A DNA stretch of 64,000 nucleotides from Trichobilharzia szidati (GCA_944472155.2 OX235273.1:106600582-106664581); one strand, 5' to 3'; shown: positions 53,400 through 63,200, numbered from the stretch's first letter. Numbers and translations: made by a program. Notes: generated from the letters alone by a model not told the origin.

Positions 53400-53925
53400 A
53401 ATGAAAAATCAATAATCTTCATTCAACTTTATGATCACTAACTGAAGTGCGTTTGAGCACGTTTTCGATATATGGATATTAAAATTGTTCAAACAGCTGT
53501 ATGCAATTGAAAAATATATATACGTATACCAATACAATATATAACGAATGACGTCATATGTTATTCTACTTATATCAGTTTTGTTCTTTTTATCTTGTTC
53601 CAACTTTTGAGTCCATTACATTGTATGTATCACATGGTAAAATTTACTGATTTCTCAAGGTACATCTTCGCCTACACCTTAAAAATTCATTAATTCTTAT
53701 TGAAGCACACATCATCAACATTATCATATGATCGGTATCATTTTGATGCAGAAATATATGTATATACATTAGTGTAGAGGTGTTGATGAGAGACTGATTG
53801 AAAAAGGAATAACAAAACACAAAATAATTGAGCAAAGAATATCCTTTTCGATAATTTCCTCCTCTTCTGGCTCTACAATTATATATATACGCCTGTAAGA
53901 GACTCATTATCAAATCATTCTGTAA
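53400..53925. other. Unassigned; contains a short dispersed repeat
   Basis: At 53745-53890 ATATATGTATATACATTAGTG, AGGTGTTGATGAGAGACTG and GAAAAAGGAATAACA recur in diverged form at 62610-62700. Near 53850 the minus strand has GAAATTATCGAAAA, also present at the PLE 3' end at 46390. It may be an inverted PLE 3' end. Nothing else is seen. Confidence 0.35.
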
Positions 53926-53929
53926 AAAG

Positions 53930-54026
53930 TTCATTTGATCTGACAGATATGCTAGACACCTTGAACATTAAGGATAAAGGTTATGTGTTCAATTGACATA
54001 GAATCTTTATTTACCAATGTTCCCAT
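53930..54026 (+). pseudogene. PLE reverse transcriptase, first part
   Basis: Reads MLDTLNIKDKGYVF then, one frame on, SIDIESLFTNVPI, the conserved block before RT motif A/B of PLEs. The homologous continuation (ETVDFICDYI) starts at 54857, after an 830-bp gypsy fragment. Confidence 0.75.
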
Positions 54027-54856
54027 TCTAATAACAGAAGGTAAGGGCCAGGCAACAGATTGTTTATTAAGGAAAATCAACACATATTTATAGATTTTAA
54101 TGTCGATTATTGTGGATTATTTTTAGTAGAAAATGCAGTTTTCTGATTGGTTGTTTCTCACAGAAAGTTAACCTTGCATCTCTTTGTGGCTGTGTCAGTT
54201 CTATATCCGCCTGTCCATCTTGCCCTTGACCTCAATTACTGTCAACCAATTTGGCTAGCAACCATCTCTCACCACACTCGTCCCCCTGTCAAAGACTTGC
54301 GACTGAAGTTGGTTCGGTCTTCTCGGTTCTTGTGGCTTTGCTCTTTTGTCTTGCTGTCTGGAATCTCGGTGCTTGCGGATGTTCACCTGTTTGTCTGTGT
54401 TTACCATTGCGATTGTGTCTGCGTAACCCCATCTCAACGTGACCGTATGTGGTCCTTCCCACTTTGTAAGCTGTTTGCCTGACCCTGTCTTTTTGTGACT
54501 GTGTATCGGTAATCGTGGTCTTCTACCATACATCAGTTGAAAGGGTGACTTTTTCGTTGTTTCTTGCGTGGTGGCACGACGTGTTAGTAGAATCAGTGGC
54601 AGCTCCGTTTCCCAGTTACTGCCCTTTGAGGCCAGCCACTGCTTCAGCGTACGGTTGTTTCTCTCCGTCAGGCCATTCGTTTGTGGATGGTATGCGGTCG
54701 TTCGGATCCTCTTGATGCCCAGCTGTTGCAAACGGGAAGTATATTCTTCACTTTCGAAACAGGGACCTTGGTCTATCAGTATTGTCTTTGGTACGCTGTG
54801 GTCTGCAACGATGTGTCTAACTACTGTATCTGTCACGGTCCTCACACCCTTAATGA
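54027..54856 (-). mobile_element. Ty3/gypsy fragment: integrase end plus LTR
   Basis: Minus strand: a 196-codon frame (54845-54255) with HIVADHSVPKTILIDQGPCF, then TAYHPQTNGLTERNNRTLKQ and SPFQLMYGRRPRLPI. These are the second catalytic aspartate and the glutamate region (HPQ-x-NG-x-x-ER-N) of a retroviral-type integrase, which joins LTR-element cDNA to host DNA. The HHCC zinc part and first aspartate are missing because the fragment stops at 54856. LTR-like sequence follows (54027-54250), shared with 17770-18790. It interrupts a PLE RT gene; TAAT at both junctions is the only shared sequence. Confidence 0.8.
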
Positions 54857-56053
54857 AACTGTTGATTTCATTTGCGATTACATCACAAGCAATGAAATAA
54901 ACTTACCTATTCCTGTAAGTTAAATCAGAGACATCATCTTAATGTGTACAGAAAATATTAGATTCACCTTCCAAGAAACGTCACACAAACAAATCGATGG
55001 TGTTGCGATGGGTAGCCCTCTTGGGCCCTGTTAGCAGATATATTCATGTCGAAATTAGAGAAACAAATGCAAGGTGTGCTTGGAGAATTTATTCTGTATA
55101 AACGTTATGTAGATGATACTCTCATTATTGGTAATAATAGTAAAAATATTGAAAACTTTATTACCCTATTTAATCATATTTATCCAAATATCCGAGTGAC
55201 TTCCGAACTTGAATCGAATAACAAACTGGGTTTCCTGGATATTACTATGACTAGGAGAGATGATGGAACGATTCACCGATCTATTTTTCATAAACAGACA
55301 TGGAGTGGACAATATCTTCATTTTACCAGTTTTGTTCCTATCCAGTATAAACGTTCCCTAGTGAAATGTTTGTTCTCAAGGGCCCGAAAAATATGCATGA
55401 GTGACACAGTGATGGATGAGTTTCGAAATATACATTCAGTTTTATTAGTTAATGGTTACCCTGAAAACTTTATTACTTGTCACAGTAAAGAAAAACCACA
55501 TGTCGAAAAGACAGCTTCTTTACCAAAGGAAGCTATCTTTATATTAACCTACCATTCAAGGGCGACCGGATTATGCAGTTGACAGCTCAAAGACTTCGGT
55601 CAGCCATCAAACGCACATTCTACGCCGCATCTCTTTTTCTCATTTACCGAACATTTTCGATCCCTGTGTCTACGATTAAAAGACGAAATTCTGTGGACTC
55701 TACTTCAAACTGTATCTACAAGTTCACCTACAGCTGCGATGACACCTATATAGGTAGAACCAACAGAATGTTCCAATGTCGTCGAAAAGAACATGTTCCA
55801 AAATGGCTACTAAATCATATAGAAAATCCCAACGCGATTAGTCTGAATAGAAATCCAACATCATCCATTGCAAAACACTTATTAATGTCAGGTCACAAAA
55901 TCAATATTAACGACTGTGTCATAATTATTTCACATAACTCTAATTCAAGGTTATTGAAGGTGATGGAAGCAATTTGGATTAATCACATATACCCTAAACT
56001 GTGTGTACAAAAAACAATAGACTTCACTCTTCGCCTACCATGGACAACATGAC
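54857..56053 (+). pseudogene. PLE RT (YVDD) and GIY-YIG endonuclease, nearly intact
   Basis: Plus strand: ETVDFICDYITSNEINLPIP, a stop at 54921, IRDIILMCTENIRFTF, QIDGVAMGSPLGP, a one-base shift near 55028, then a 178-codon frame (55046-55582) with KRYVDDTLIIGN (YVDD at 55106-55117), LGFLDITMTRRDDGTIHRSI, WSGQYLHFTSFVPIQYKRSL and LVNGYPENFI. After another shift near 55550 a 159-codon frame (to 56052) has CIYKFTYSCDDTYIGRTNR, RKEHVPKWL and KVMEAIWINHIYPKLCVQK. All RT and GIY-YIG signature residues I can check remain, so this is among the youngest PLEs here. A SINE-A2 composite has inserted just after the stop codon. Confidence 0.85.
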
Positions 56054-56065
56054 CTATCTAAATAT

Positions 56066-56661
56066 TTTACGAGTTGATCACGGACTGATATCAGTTAGAG
56101 AACCATTGAAAACCAGGGAGTACTGGACAGCTGCTGTTTCATCCTAGTTTTGGGAATCGTCGGCAGTACGCACCCACTGGGATTCGAACCCAGAACCTTC
56201 CGGTTACAAGGCAAGCTCGTAATCCTTACAAACCAAACTATAGACAATTATTCTGATGCTCGCTAGTGACTTGCTACAGCATGGAGTTTCCTGGAGTTCT
56301 AGTGAGAAGTCGTGACCAGTGAGGTCCAATTAGAAGTCACGTGTGTGGATGGATGTCGCACCAACGAAAATGGTTGGGATCGCGCTAAATCACGAATTGG
56401 TAGAAGTTAGAATTCATGGACTGGCCATTGAATCAAGTCGGGTCTCAGTGGCTGAATGGTATACCAGCCAGCTTGCCTGCTAACCAGAAGGCCCTGGGTT
56501 CGAACCTCAGTGAGGTGGGTGTGTACTGCCGATGATTCCCAAAACTAGGATGAAACAGCAGCTGTCCAGTACTCCCTGGTTTTCAATGGTTCTCTAACTG
56601 ATATCAGTCCGTGATCAACTCGTATAACATAACTAATCCTTACAAACCAAACTATAGACAA
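56066..56661 (+). mobile_element. SINE-A2 composite in a PLE 3' region, 12-bp target duplication
   Basis: 56066-56220 is antisense tail, hammerhead, T arm and anticodon region. 56221-56661 is a sense copy that starts inside the tail (AATCCTTACAAACCAAACTA), runs through body, A-box TGGCTGAATGG, B-box GGTTCGAACCT, hammerhead (CCGATGA core, GAAACAGCAGCTGTC) and ends in the same tail sequence. CTATCTAAATAT is duplicated exactly (56054-56065, 56662-56673). The element is therefore a one-event insertion of an inverted part plus more than one unit. Confidence 0.9.
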
Positions 56662-56679
56662 CTATCTAAATATGATTGG

Positions 56680-57040
56680 TCATTAGTATGTACTTTTGTT
56701 TTTTATTTAACTGAGTAATTGTCATGATCTTTATTTTATTATTGTTAACCATGTTAATTGTAAAGCGGTTGTAAAGAAACTACGAAATGATATCATCTCG
56801 CGAAATTTGTCTTCTTAATTCCTTATTCAAATTATATATATGTTTATATACACAGAATATTCTAGAATAATTAACACCATTAATAATATTAGTGTTTTTA
56901 AATACTATCGATTTGTTAAGTAAGATCGATGGAATTACAGATACATAAATTATACTAAGCATAAAAATGTAATAGGAATATAAACATATACACATTTTCA
57001 CAGTTTCGTTCATCTCCAGCAGGAAAGAAATTTAGTATAG
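56680..57040. other. PLE 3' region or unassigned
   Basis: AT-rich sequence that would follow the interrupted PLE; no feature recognised. Confidence 0.35.
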
Positions 57041-57044
57041 ACCT

Positions 57045-57790
57045 TCAGCGGCAGGGTTGGAGCTATATGCTCTGAAGAAGTAATTGAAGATGAACTAAGG
57101 ATTCTACACGATAGCTTGATTAGAAATAGCCATCCCAAAAAATTTATCAAGAAACATATGACAAAGAAAGTGGAAAATGACTACTCTCCATCTGTTAATA
57201 AGAAACCTTTACATATACGACTGCAATTCAAGGGTGACAAGTTAAGAAAATCTATTCAAAGAATTTTTAATGCAGGCAAATTACAAGTCTTAATTTCTAC
57301 ATGACCGGCGGGGATTTCCCGAATGAAAGATGAAGTACCTAAACTAACCACCTCGAATTGTATCCACCAAGTCATCTGCACTTGTTGAGCGAGTTGTAAT
57401 AACCGTTGCTCTAGGAACTTGATTTTTCGTGCCCGGAACATCTACCAGTGTGGCTAAGTAAAGGTGTAGTGACAAGCATCAATAGCTCGATATTAGAACA
57501 CCTGGTTCGAACCGGCCATAAAGCTAATAATATTGAAGAGTCCATCTCTCCATCATCTATTGGGTACCAAACAGATTGCCGAATACTCCAAACAGCAGAG
57601 GCTATCGCAATTCACGTGAAGTAACCAATGCTTTGTGCGCAAAAAAGTAAATCCAGCCACTACTACTGCCCTGGCCGGACTCAGTAGAGACTATAAATCC
57701 ATGAGTTTGTATTATTATCTCTCCTAATTTGCCTTCCTCATATTCACTACATTGTTATGTTGATGCTGTCAAACTGTAACCATTCTTTTG
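57045..57790 (+). pseudogene. PLE RT C-terminus and GIY-YIG, decayed
   Basis: Plus strand: AICSEEVIEDELRILHDSLI, NSHPKKFIKKHMTKKVENDY, LRKSIQRIFNAGKLQVLIST, then NCIHQVICTC and CSRNLIFRARNI (YIG lost), SSILEHLVRTGHKA-like, AEAIAIHVK, and LCAQKS. It is the same subfamily as the PLE at 46.4-48.4 kb, with which it shares KKFIKKHMTKKVE. Confidence 0.75.
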
Positions 57791-57839
57791 AAAAATTTTA
57801 ATGGGTATTTTTAATCATTTAATCGGAATATATACATTT

Positions 57840-58903
57840 ATTGATATAAGGATAAAACTTTGGCACAGTGATAGATCACATGGAGGATTTCATCATGAGC
57901 TGAAATCAGTTAGAGAACCACTGGAAAACCTGGGAGTACTGGAATGCTGTTTCCTCTATCCCAGTTTGGGACTCTTCATCAGTACGCACCCACCGGGGTT
58001 CGAACCCGGGACCTTCTGGTTACAAGGCGAGCTAGCTCGTAGACCATTGAGCCACTGGGACCCGATCCAATGGTCCTTGAATTTTAACTTCTGCCAATTC
58101 ACGACATAGCGCGACTATTTCGCAATGTCTTCTTCGATGAGTTACTGCCTCATCTTCAACCTGCTGTACCCTACTGGTCACGGCTTCCCACTAGAACCCC
58201 AGGTAACTACCTGCCTGAATAGGGCCAGTCGCTAGTGAGCATCAGATTAATTTTCAAGTATTGGTTTTGTAGGGATTTTTGTTTGATTGCATGGAGGATT
58301 TCAAGTACTGACATCGGTTAAAGAACCAATGTTTTATGCGTAAAAATGCATATCCAGCCACTAATACAAAATCACACAGTGTTGTTATGCAGTAATATTT
58401 ACTGATGACCACATTTCGAGCACAATTTATTACTGCTCATAATCATATCAAGGCACTGTTCACACAACTTTCTTGCTTCATTTATATACATGAGTAAAAA
58501 TTGGTGATTAGACATTTGAATAAAAATCAATATGTCTTGGGTGAAACAGAAAGGAAGATAAAGTACATTCGGAACTAATAACATTCTAACAAGTTATTTA
58601 TTTTACTATAAAAATATCTTATTTCCCATCTTATTGACTAAAAACACTCGTCTTATTCCCCATCTTATTGAATTTTATTGATAACACTAATATTCGTTCC
58701 AGATGTACTTTATCTTATATTGATTTTATTCAAATGTCTAATCAATTTTTACTCATGTATATAAACGAAGCAAAAAAGGTATGTGAGTATTATCTTGATA
58801 TGATTATGAGCAGTAATAAATTGTGTTAGAAACTGGGTCATCAGTAAGTATTACTGTAAAACAACACTGTGTGACTTCATCAAAATAAAATTTTATCTAT
58901 AAT
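57840..58903 (+). mobile_element. PLE foldback copy 3, 15-bp target duplication, with SINE-A1 inside
   Basis: GGAATATATACATTT is exactly duplicated (57825-57839 and 58904-58918). Inside, the arms 58372-58560 and 58700-58874 are complementary (TCACACAGTGTTG at one end, CAACACTGTGTGA at the other). The left end (AAAACTTTGGCACAGTGATAG) matches the start of the 283 and 49992 copies. A SINE-A1 (57880-58316) and a short PLE C-terminal piece (58317-58370: TTTTATGCGTAAAAATGC) occupy the left arm. Confidence 0.75.
57880..58330 (-). mobile_element. SINE-A1, longer than one unit
   Basis: Minus strand from 58330: tail (GAAATCCTCCATGCAATC, CCCTACAAAACCAATACTTG), body, A-box TGGCTCAATGG (58044-58054, perfect), B-box GGTTCGAACCC (57996-58006, perfect), hammerhead region and the tail once more (GATTTCAGCTCATGATGAAA, 57883-57905). 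The tail thus flanks the body on both sides in direct orientation. The hammerhead core is altered (CTGATGAAGA and an AGAG insertion before GAAAC). Confidence 0.8.
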
Positions 58904-59054
58904 GGAATATATACATTTCTTCGTCACTCAATTTATTTATTTTCCCAAGATATTCCACTGTTATTTTACCAGAATCACATCAAAAAGTTGATAATCTTTT
59001 TTACTAAAACAATTTTTCAGAGGTAATACAACAAAAAGGATAATGTTAAGATAT

Positions 59055-59870
59055 TACTGTTATTATTCCCTTGGGTTCCTAGTGGAACAACAACACATCT
59101 CCAATTTTCTTCTATTTTGTGCCATCCTCTTCAGCTGGGTTCACGATGGCCCATAATCTTTCATCTCTTTCACCTCACACTATCTCCTCCATATCACCCT
59201 AGCACCAACCACCCACACGGCGCTTCCCATCGGGGTCCCACTCGAAGCTGTCGATGAAAGTCTGCAACCTGTTGGAAATCCTTTTCATGACACGTTGGCT
59301 AAGTTTCTGACCCATATAGAAGGACTCACTTGATATTAGTGTTGAAAATTCGAATCTTGTTCTTTATGCTAGCTGAGTGAACAAGATTCCCAAACTGGTT
59401 CCATGTTGATGAAGGTGAGTCTTGCCTTTCTGATTCTGGCTGGTTGGTTTTGACATCTTCATCCGTTCCGCCAGCTGTGGTTGAAACGATGCTTCCTGGC
59501 TGGATAAGTGAAGGAGGTAACCTCTGTCAAATCTCTCCCTTTGATGGTGATTGGTGTTGGTTTTTGTTGTTGTTGCTGCTGCTGTTCGTTGGTTATCTTC
59601 ATCACCTCCGTCTTCTCTATGTTCACCTAGAATCCTGTCTTCACCACACTGCTTCTTCAGCCAGTTTGTTGCTTTTCGCCTGCAAGTCTCCGAGTTTATG
59701 TGACATTAGACATATATCATCCACGCTCGAAATCCAGGTCACATAGAGTCTTCTTATCATTGGTCCAGCGTAAAGCTGCTTCCTCGCCCCAATGCACAGT
59801 CTGACGCATAATCCAGTCTACGACAATTAAGAATATTATCGGTGATTATAGGCAGGCAGTCTTGTCTTAC
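59055..59870 (-). mobile_element. RTE-clade retrotransposon, eroded
   Basis: Minus strand: motif C region ERGWMICLMSHKLGDLQAKSN-like (59690-59730), VNIEKTEVMKITNEQ with a glutamine run (59565-59590), FHIQPGSIVSTTAGGTDEDV, RIFNTNIK and thumb, then the 3' end near 59058 (TTATTATTCCCTTGGGTTCC). It continues 5' to CITDNILNCRRLDYAS (about 59810-59840), so the palm region is partly present. Confidence 0.7.
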
Positions 59871-59899
59871 ATAACCACATTATCTATTGATATTAAGCT

Positions 59900-60725
59900 C
59901 ATTGTCCTTTAAACACAATTGCCTAAATGTAAAGATTGAGCTTAAAAAATATAGATGGGAACGACTTCAGCTATGCTTAGCAATATAAGGCAAGTACAAA
60001 CTTTGGGAATTCAGTTGGCATCTTGTACAGAATTGTAAATGCAATATTGTTATCAATCTTTTGATATGTATACACAAGATGTGCCAATAATATGGAACTT
60101 CTGATTGTCTTTATGATTCCTTTACCTAACCAGGTTAGACAGTGCTCAAGAAGGTGACAGTGGGCTTTTCGAGTAGTTCTACCTATATAACTGTCTCCAC
60201 AGGAACAGTTAGATTTATAAATGCACAGTGAAGTGGCCAGACTCGGTAGCTTATCCTCCACCTGCCTTGGAATTGTAAACACAATACTGCGGGAAAAAAT
60301 GTCTTCACTGTTACTTTTCGTAGTTTCGATGTCAGTAACTCAGTGGCTGCGTCTCCTTTGAACGGTAAAGTCATATATATGCGTTTCTTCTGCCTAGCTT
60401 GCAAGTATTTCTCTCTATCTGTTCTCATCATGGAGACTTTAACAAATTTTTCTGGATATTTGTTCTCACACAATAAATTTTCTATTTTCCTTATTTCATC
60501 GTCAACAGTCTCAGTTGTGAAGACTTTTATAGCAAGAAGCATCAGAGTACTGATGAGATTTCGTTTGTATGCAAATGGAACAAACGATCTGAAAATGGGT
60601 GTATTGTCCAACCCATGACTCTTTGGGAAAATACCCGTCCCTGCGCGCTTAATACTGCCATCGTGGCTTCTTCTTTTTAGCAGGATATCAAGAAATGATA
60701 AAATATTGTCTTTTCTGTTTCCTAT
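59900..60725 (-). pseudogene. PLE RT C-terminus and GIY-YIG endonuclease
   Basis: Minus strand: 142-codon frame (60611-60183) DNTPIFRSFVPFAYKRNLIS, TTETVDDEIRKIENLLCENK, YPEKFVKVSMMRTD, MTLPFKGDAATELLTSKLRK; then 101 codons (60282-59977) with LATSLCIYKSNCSCGDSYIG, RTTRKAHCHLLEHCLTWLGK. GIY-YIG residues and the following arginines are intact. A frame break lies near 60270. An inverted copy of its 3' part lies just upstream at 60740-61060. Confidence 0.8.
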
Positions 60726-60739
60726 GTGAACTCAGGTTG

Positions 60740-61060
60740 TGGATGAACGTTTTGAGAAGGGCAGTTACATAGATAGGACGACTCGGAAAGCCAGCCGTCA
60801 CCTTCTGGAGCACTGTCTAGCCTGGTTAGGTAAAGGAGTCGTAAAGTCAATCAGGAGTTCCATATTATTGGCACACCTTGTAGACACATATCACAAGATT
60901 GATAAAAAGTTTGCCTTTACAATTCTATACTAGGTGCCACCTCATTTCGCTTTGTTTATACACATTCTATTTCTAAACACAGCTGAGGCAGTGGCTATAA
61001 AAATGTTTAACTGCAATCTCTGTGCTCAGAAATAGTCTGTTCAATCCCTCTTCATCCCAT
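60740..61060 (+). pseudogene. Inverted 3' part of the neighbouring PLE
   Basis: Plus strand: GSYIDRTTRKASRHLLEHCL, AWLGKGVVKSIRSSILLAHL, VDTYHKIDKKFAFTILY, later AEAVAIKMFNCNLCAQK. It is clearly the same subfamily as 59900-60725 (minus), so the two form an inverted pair with this copy at the 5' side. This mirrors the foldback architecture of the other PLEs. Confidence 0.7.
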
Positions 61061-61114
61061 AGCCTTCAAACCCGACCTAGAATAGTTATCCCGGTGACAC
61101 CGGATATCTATAAA

Positions 61115-61920
61115 TACCATTTTTATTGGTACTACTAACTTCATTATCAGTATCGCACTGTGTTGTAGTTGTACATTTTATCAATTTTCAAAGCTTTCTA
61201 CCCCTAAGCAGAAAGAGGAACCTTAAATACGCTCTTTCCTCGAAGATTCGGAAGATATGCAGCGAGGAAGTGATTGACGAAGAACTGCGTAATCTCCGAG
61301 GAACCTTGATGGAAAACGGTTTTCCGCCTAGGTTCCTAGACAATAATCTAAAATCAAAGAAGATTTCTGAACAAGTCCAGTCCGTTCCAAAAAAGATGCT
61401 TCTGCTTAATTTAGAATTCAAAGGTGACACTGAAGCAGGAATCCTTCGAAAACGCCTCTACAAATCTCTGAGGAATACATACTTCACCGCAAGCCTACGA
61501 CTGACGTCGTCCTGCGGGAAACTGTTCAGCCAGAATGCGAAAGACAAGCTGTCTCATTGGACCACTTCAACGTGCATATACCAGTTTACTTGCTCGTGCG
61601 GAGCTGAGTCCACCGGCCGTACTACGTGCCAACTTGCAAAACGCACTTGTGAACACTATCCAGCCTGGCTAGTAAAAGGAGAACAAAAATGTACATATTG
61701 TTCAGTGACAGAACATCTGGTCAACTCAGGACATTCAGTGCCATTCAAAAGATCCTTCAAAATAATATACAAGATTCGATCAGATCTGTCAAAGGGAGTA
61801 AAATCGAGATACCTGGGCGTAGCCGAGGCACTAGCTATCCAAGAGCTCAAACTCACGCTATGTATCCAGAAGAAATACGTCCAACCATTGTCTCGGCCAT
61901 GGCCATCATAAACAGGTAAT
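61115..61920 (+). pseudogene. PLE C-terminal frame of 261 codons
   Basis: The frame 61126-61911 is uninterrupted and reads FLPLSRKRNLKYALSSKIRK, ICSEEVIDEELRNLRGTLME, NGFPPRFLDNN, LEFKGDTEAGILRKRLYKSL, STCIYQFTCSCGAESTGRTT, LAKRTCEHYPAWLVKG, ILVNSGHS-like, AEALAIQELKLTLCIQKKYV. It covers the end of RT and the whole GIY-YIG domain, but YIG is changed to STG, so the endonuclease should be inactive. The first 20 or so codons are probably not PLE. It is the longest frame in the window. Confidence 0.85.
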
Positions 61921-62024
61921 TCTTTTATTAGTGATGATTCCTTCTGACTAACATATCACAAGATGACTGGTGTAACTTTCATGAAAGAGTAAGTATGCTG
62001 GTTGCTAAACTCATTGTGAATTGA

Positions 62025-62200
62025 CTTCAGCTAGGGAAGCACTGAAAACCAGGACAGCTATTTTATTCTTGTGTGGGACTGTTTAGCGATCCACTCCCAT
62101 GATCCCACCTGAGATCGAATTCAGTAGTTTCAAGTTACGAGGCGAGCTGGTTAAGTATTCAGCTACAGGAATGGCATCCACTAGCCAGCCTCTGAATTCT
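62025..62200 (-). mobile_element. SINE-A fragment, antisense, split by SINE-B
   Basis: Antisense tail (TGACTTCAGCTAGGGAAGC), hammerhead remnant (GGACAGCTATTTTATTC), T arm (GATCGAATTCAG) and anticodon region. It appears to resume at 62478 (TGAATTCTAACTCCTGCC) beyond a SINE-B. Confidence 0.55.
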
Positions 62201-62477
62201 TTTTATTTTGTATTTTTATTCCTTTACGTTCTCAGTGGGACACTGGGCGACTTCAAGCTACAACTTTGAGGTTTCGGTAGCAGTGGTATTTATGTTTACG
62301 GGGTGAGGCTTTTATCCTCATGTTCAACCTCCCCTCTTTATCAGTCTTGTTAATGGCTTAGTGAGGTAAAGGAGTGCGTCAGTGGCCGGGAATCCAAACC
62401 CGAAAACCATACGCGTACTTGGCGAGCATTCTTACGCTGACGCACAGAAGTTACCGCTGAGCTATTTAGGCAACCCG
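62201..62477 (-). mobile_element. SINE-B inserted in SINE-A
   Basis: The A-rich end and RTE-like tail (CCCAGTGTCCCACTGAGAACG on the minus strand) lie at the left, the body (CTTTACCTCACTAAGCC) in the middle, the head remnant (GCGTCAGCGTAAGAATGCTC) near 62430-62454. TGAATTCT occurs at 62193-62200 and 62478-62485; since TGAATTCTAAC belongs to SINE-A it is consistent with an 8-bp duplication. Confidence 0.65.
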
Positions 62478-62509
62478 TGAATTCTAACTCCTGCCAATTA
62501 CCCTTTTAT

Positions 62510-62835
62510 ATATTTATATATTTATACATATATATAGCAACACCGACAGGTAATAGCTTCACACACGACTTGGTGAACGCCGGTGTTCACAACTTCCCAG
62601 TAAGACTACATATATTTATATATATGTTGGTGCAGAGTCGTTGATAGGGGACTAATCAAAGGGGAATAAACATACATTTCTTTGCTACTCACTTCGTTGT
62701 CTTTCTAGATGTCAAATCTTTAGCTGTTTTCTCTATTATCCCCTCCATCCTTTTTTTCCTACTTTGAAATGCATGTAAGTTAATTAATGATGATTTAAAT
62801 AAACTCAAAGAAAAGTTGTGATGTTCACATCTTAT
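62510..62835. other. Unassigned; short dispersed repeat at 62610-62700
   Basis: The piece TATATATATGTTGGTGCAGAG, GTTGATAGGGGACTAATCAA resembles 53745-53815. Nothing else recognised. Confidence 0.3.
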
Positions 62836-62839
62836 TTGT

Positions 62840-63200
62840 TATTTGCTTCTTTTAGTTCTTAGAGGAACATATGGCTTCAGTCGTACGTCTCCATTGCGTT
62901 CCCTTCTCTGCCAACGTTTTCACCTGAATCCGTGTCTGCCCACGTGCTTTCATCTTCCCGTCACCTGCCCTTCTCCTCTGTGTCACCCTCGCACTGACGA
63001 CCAACTCGCCGCTTTCCATTCGGGTTCCACTGGAGCAATGGACTGGCGTGTGATGTCACTCACTTGATGGTTTGTTTTCTCAGAGTATGGTCAATCCACC
63101 TACATTTATTCCTACATATTTATCGCACAGTTGGTTCCTGCTGGGTTGGTTCATTCACTGCCAGAGATCTCTCCCTGTCACTGATCTTTTCTGGCCATCT
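62840..63200 (-). mobile_element. RTE-clade 3' end
   Basis: Minus-strand RTE 3' end (GAAGCCATATGTTCCTCTAAG at 62857-62880), GAAAGCGGCGAGTTGGTCG (C-terminal GRPR region) and thumb DNA up to GGCCAGAAAAGATCAG near 63185. It stops at a palindrome. Confidence 0.75.

Noticed and set aside
52790..53412. Target duplication for the 52.8-kb SINE-A1 composite
   Set aside because: AGTTATTTAATC on the left and AACTATCTAGTA on the right agree at only 7 of 12 positions; not convincing.
54147..54923. Plus-strand cysteine- and leucine-rich frames of 63-111 codons
   Set aside because: Shadows of the minus-strand integrase frame.
57991..58075. Functional tRNA gene
   Set aside because: A- and B-boxes are perfect but the acceptor and anticodon stems do not pair, and the sequence is repeated with a SINE body; it is a SINE head.
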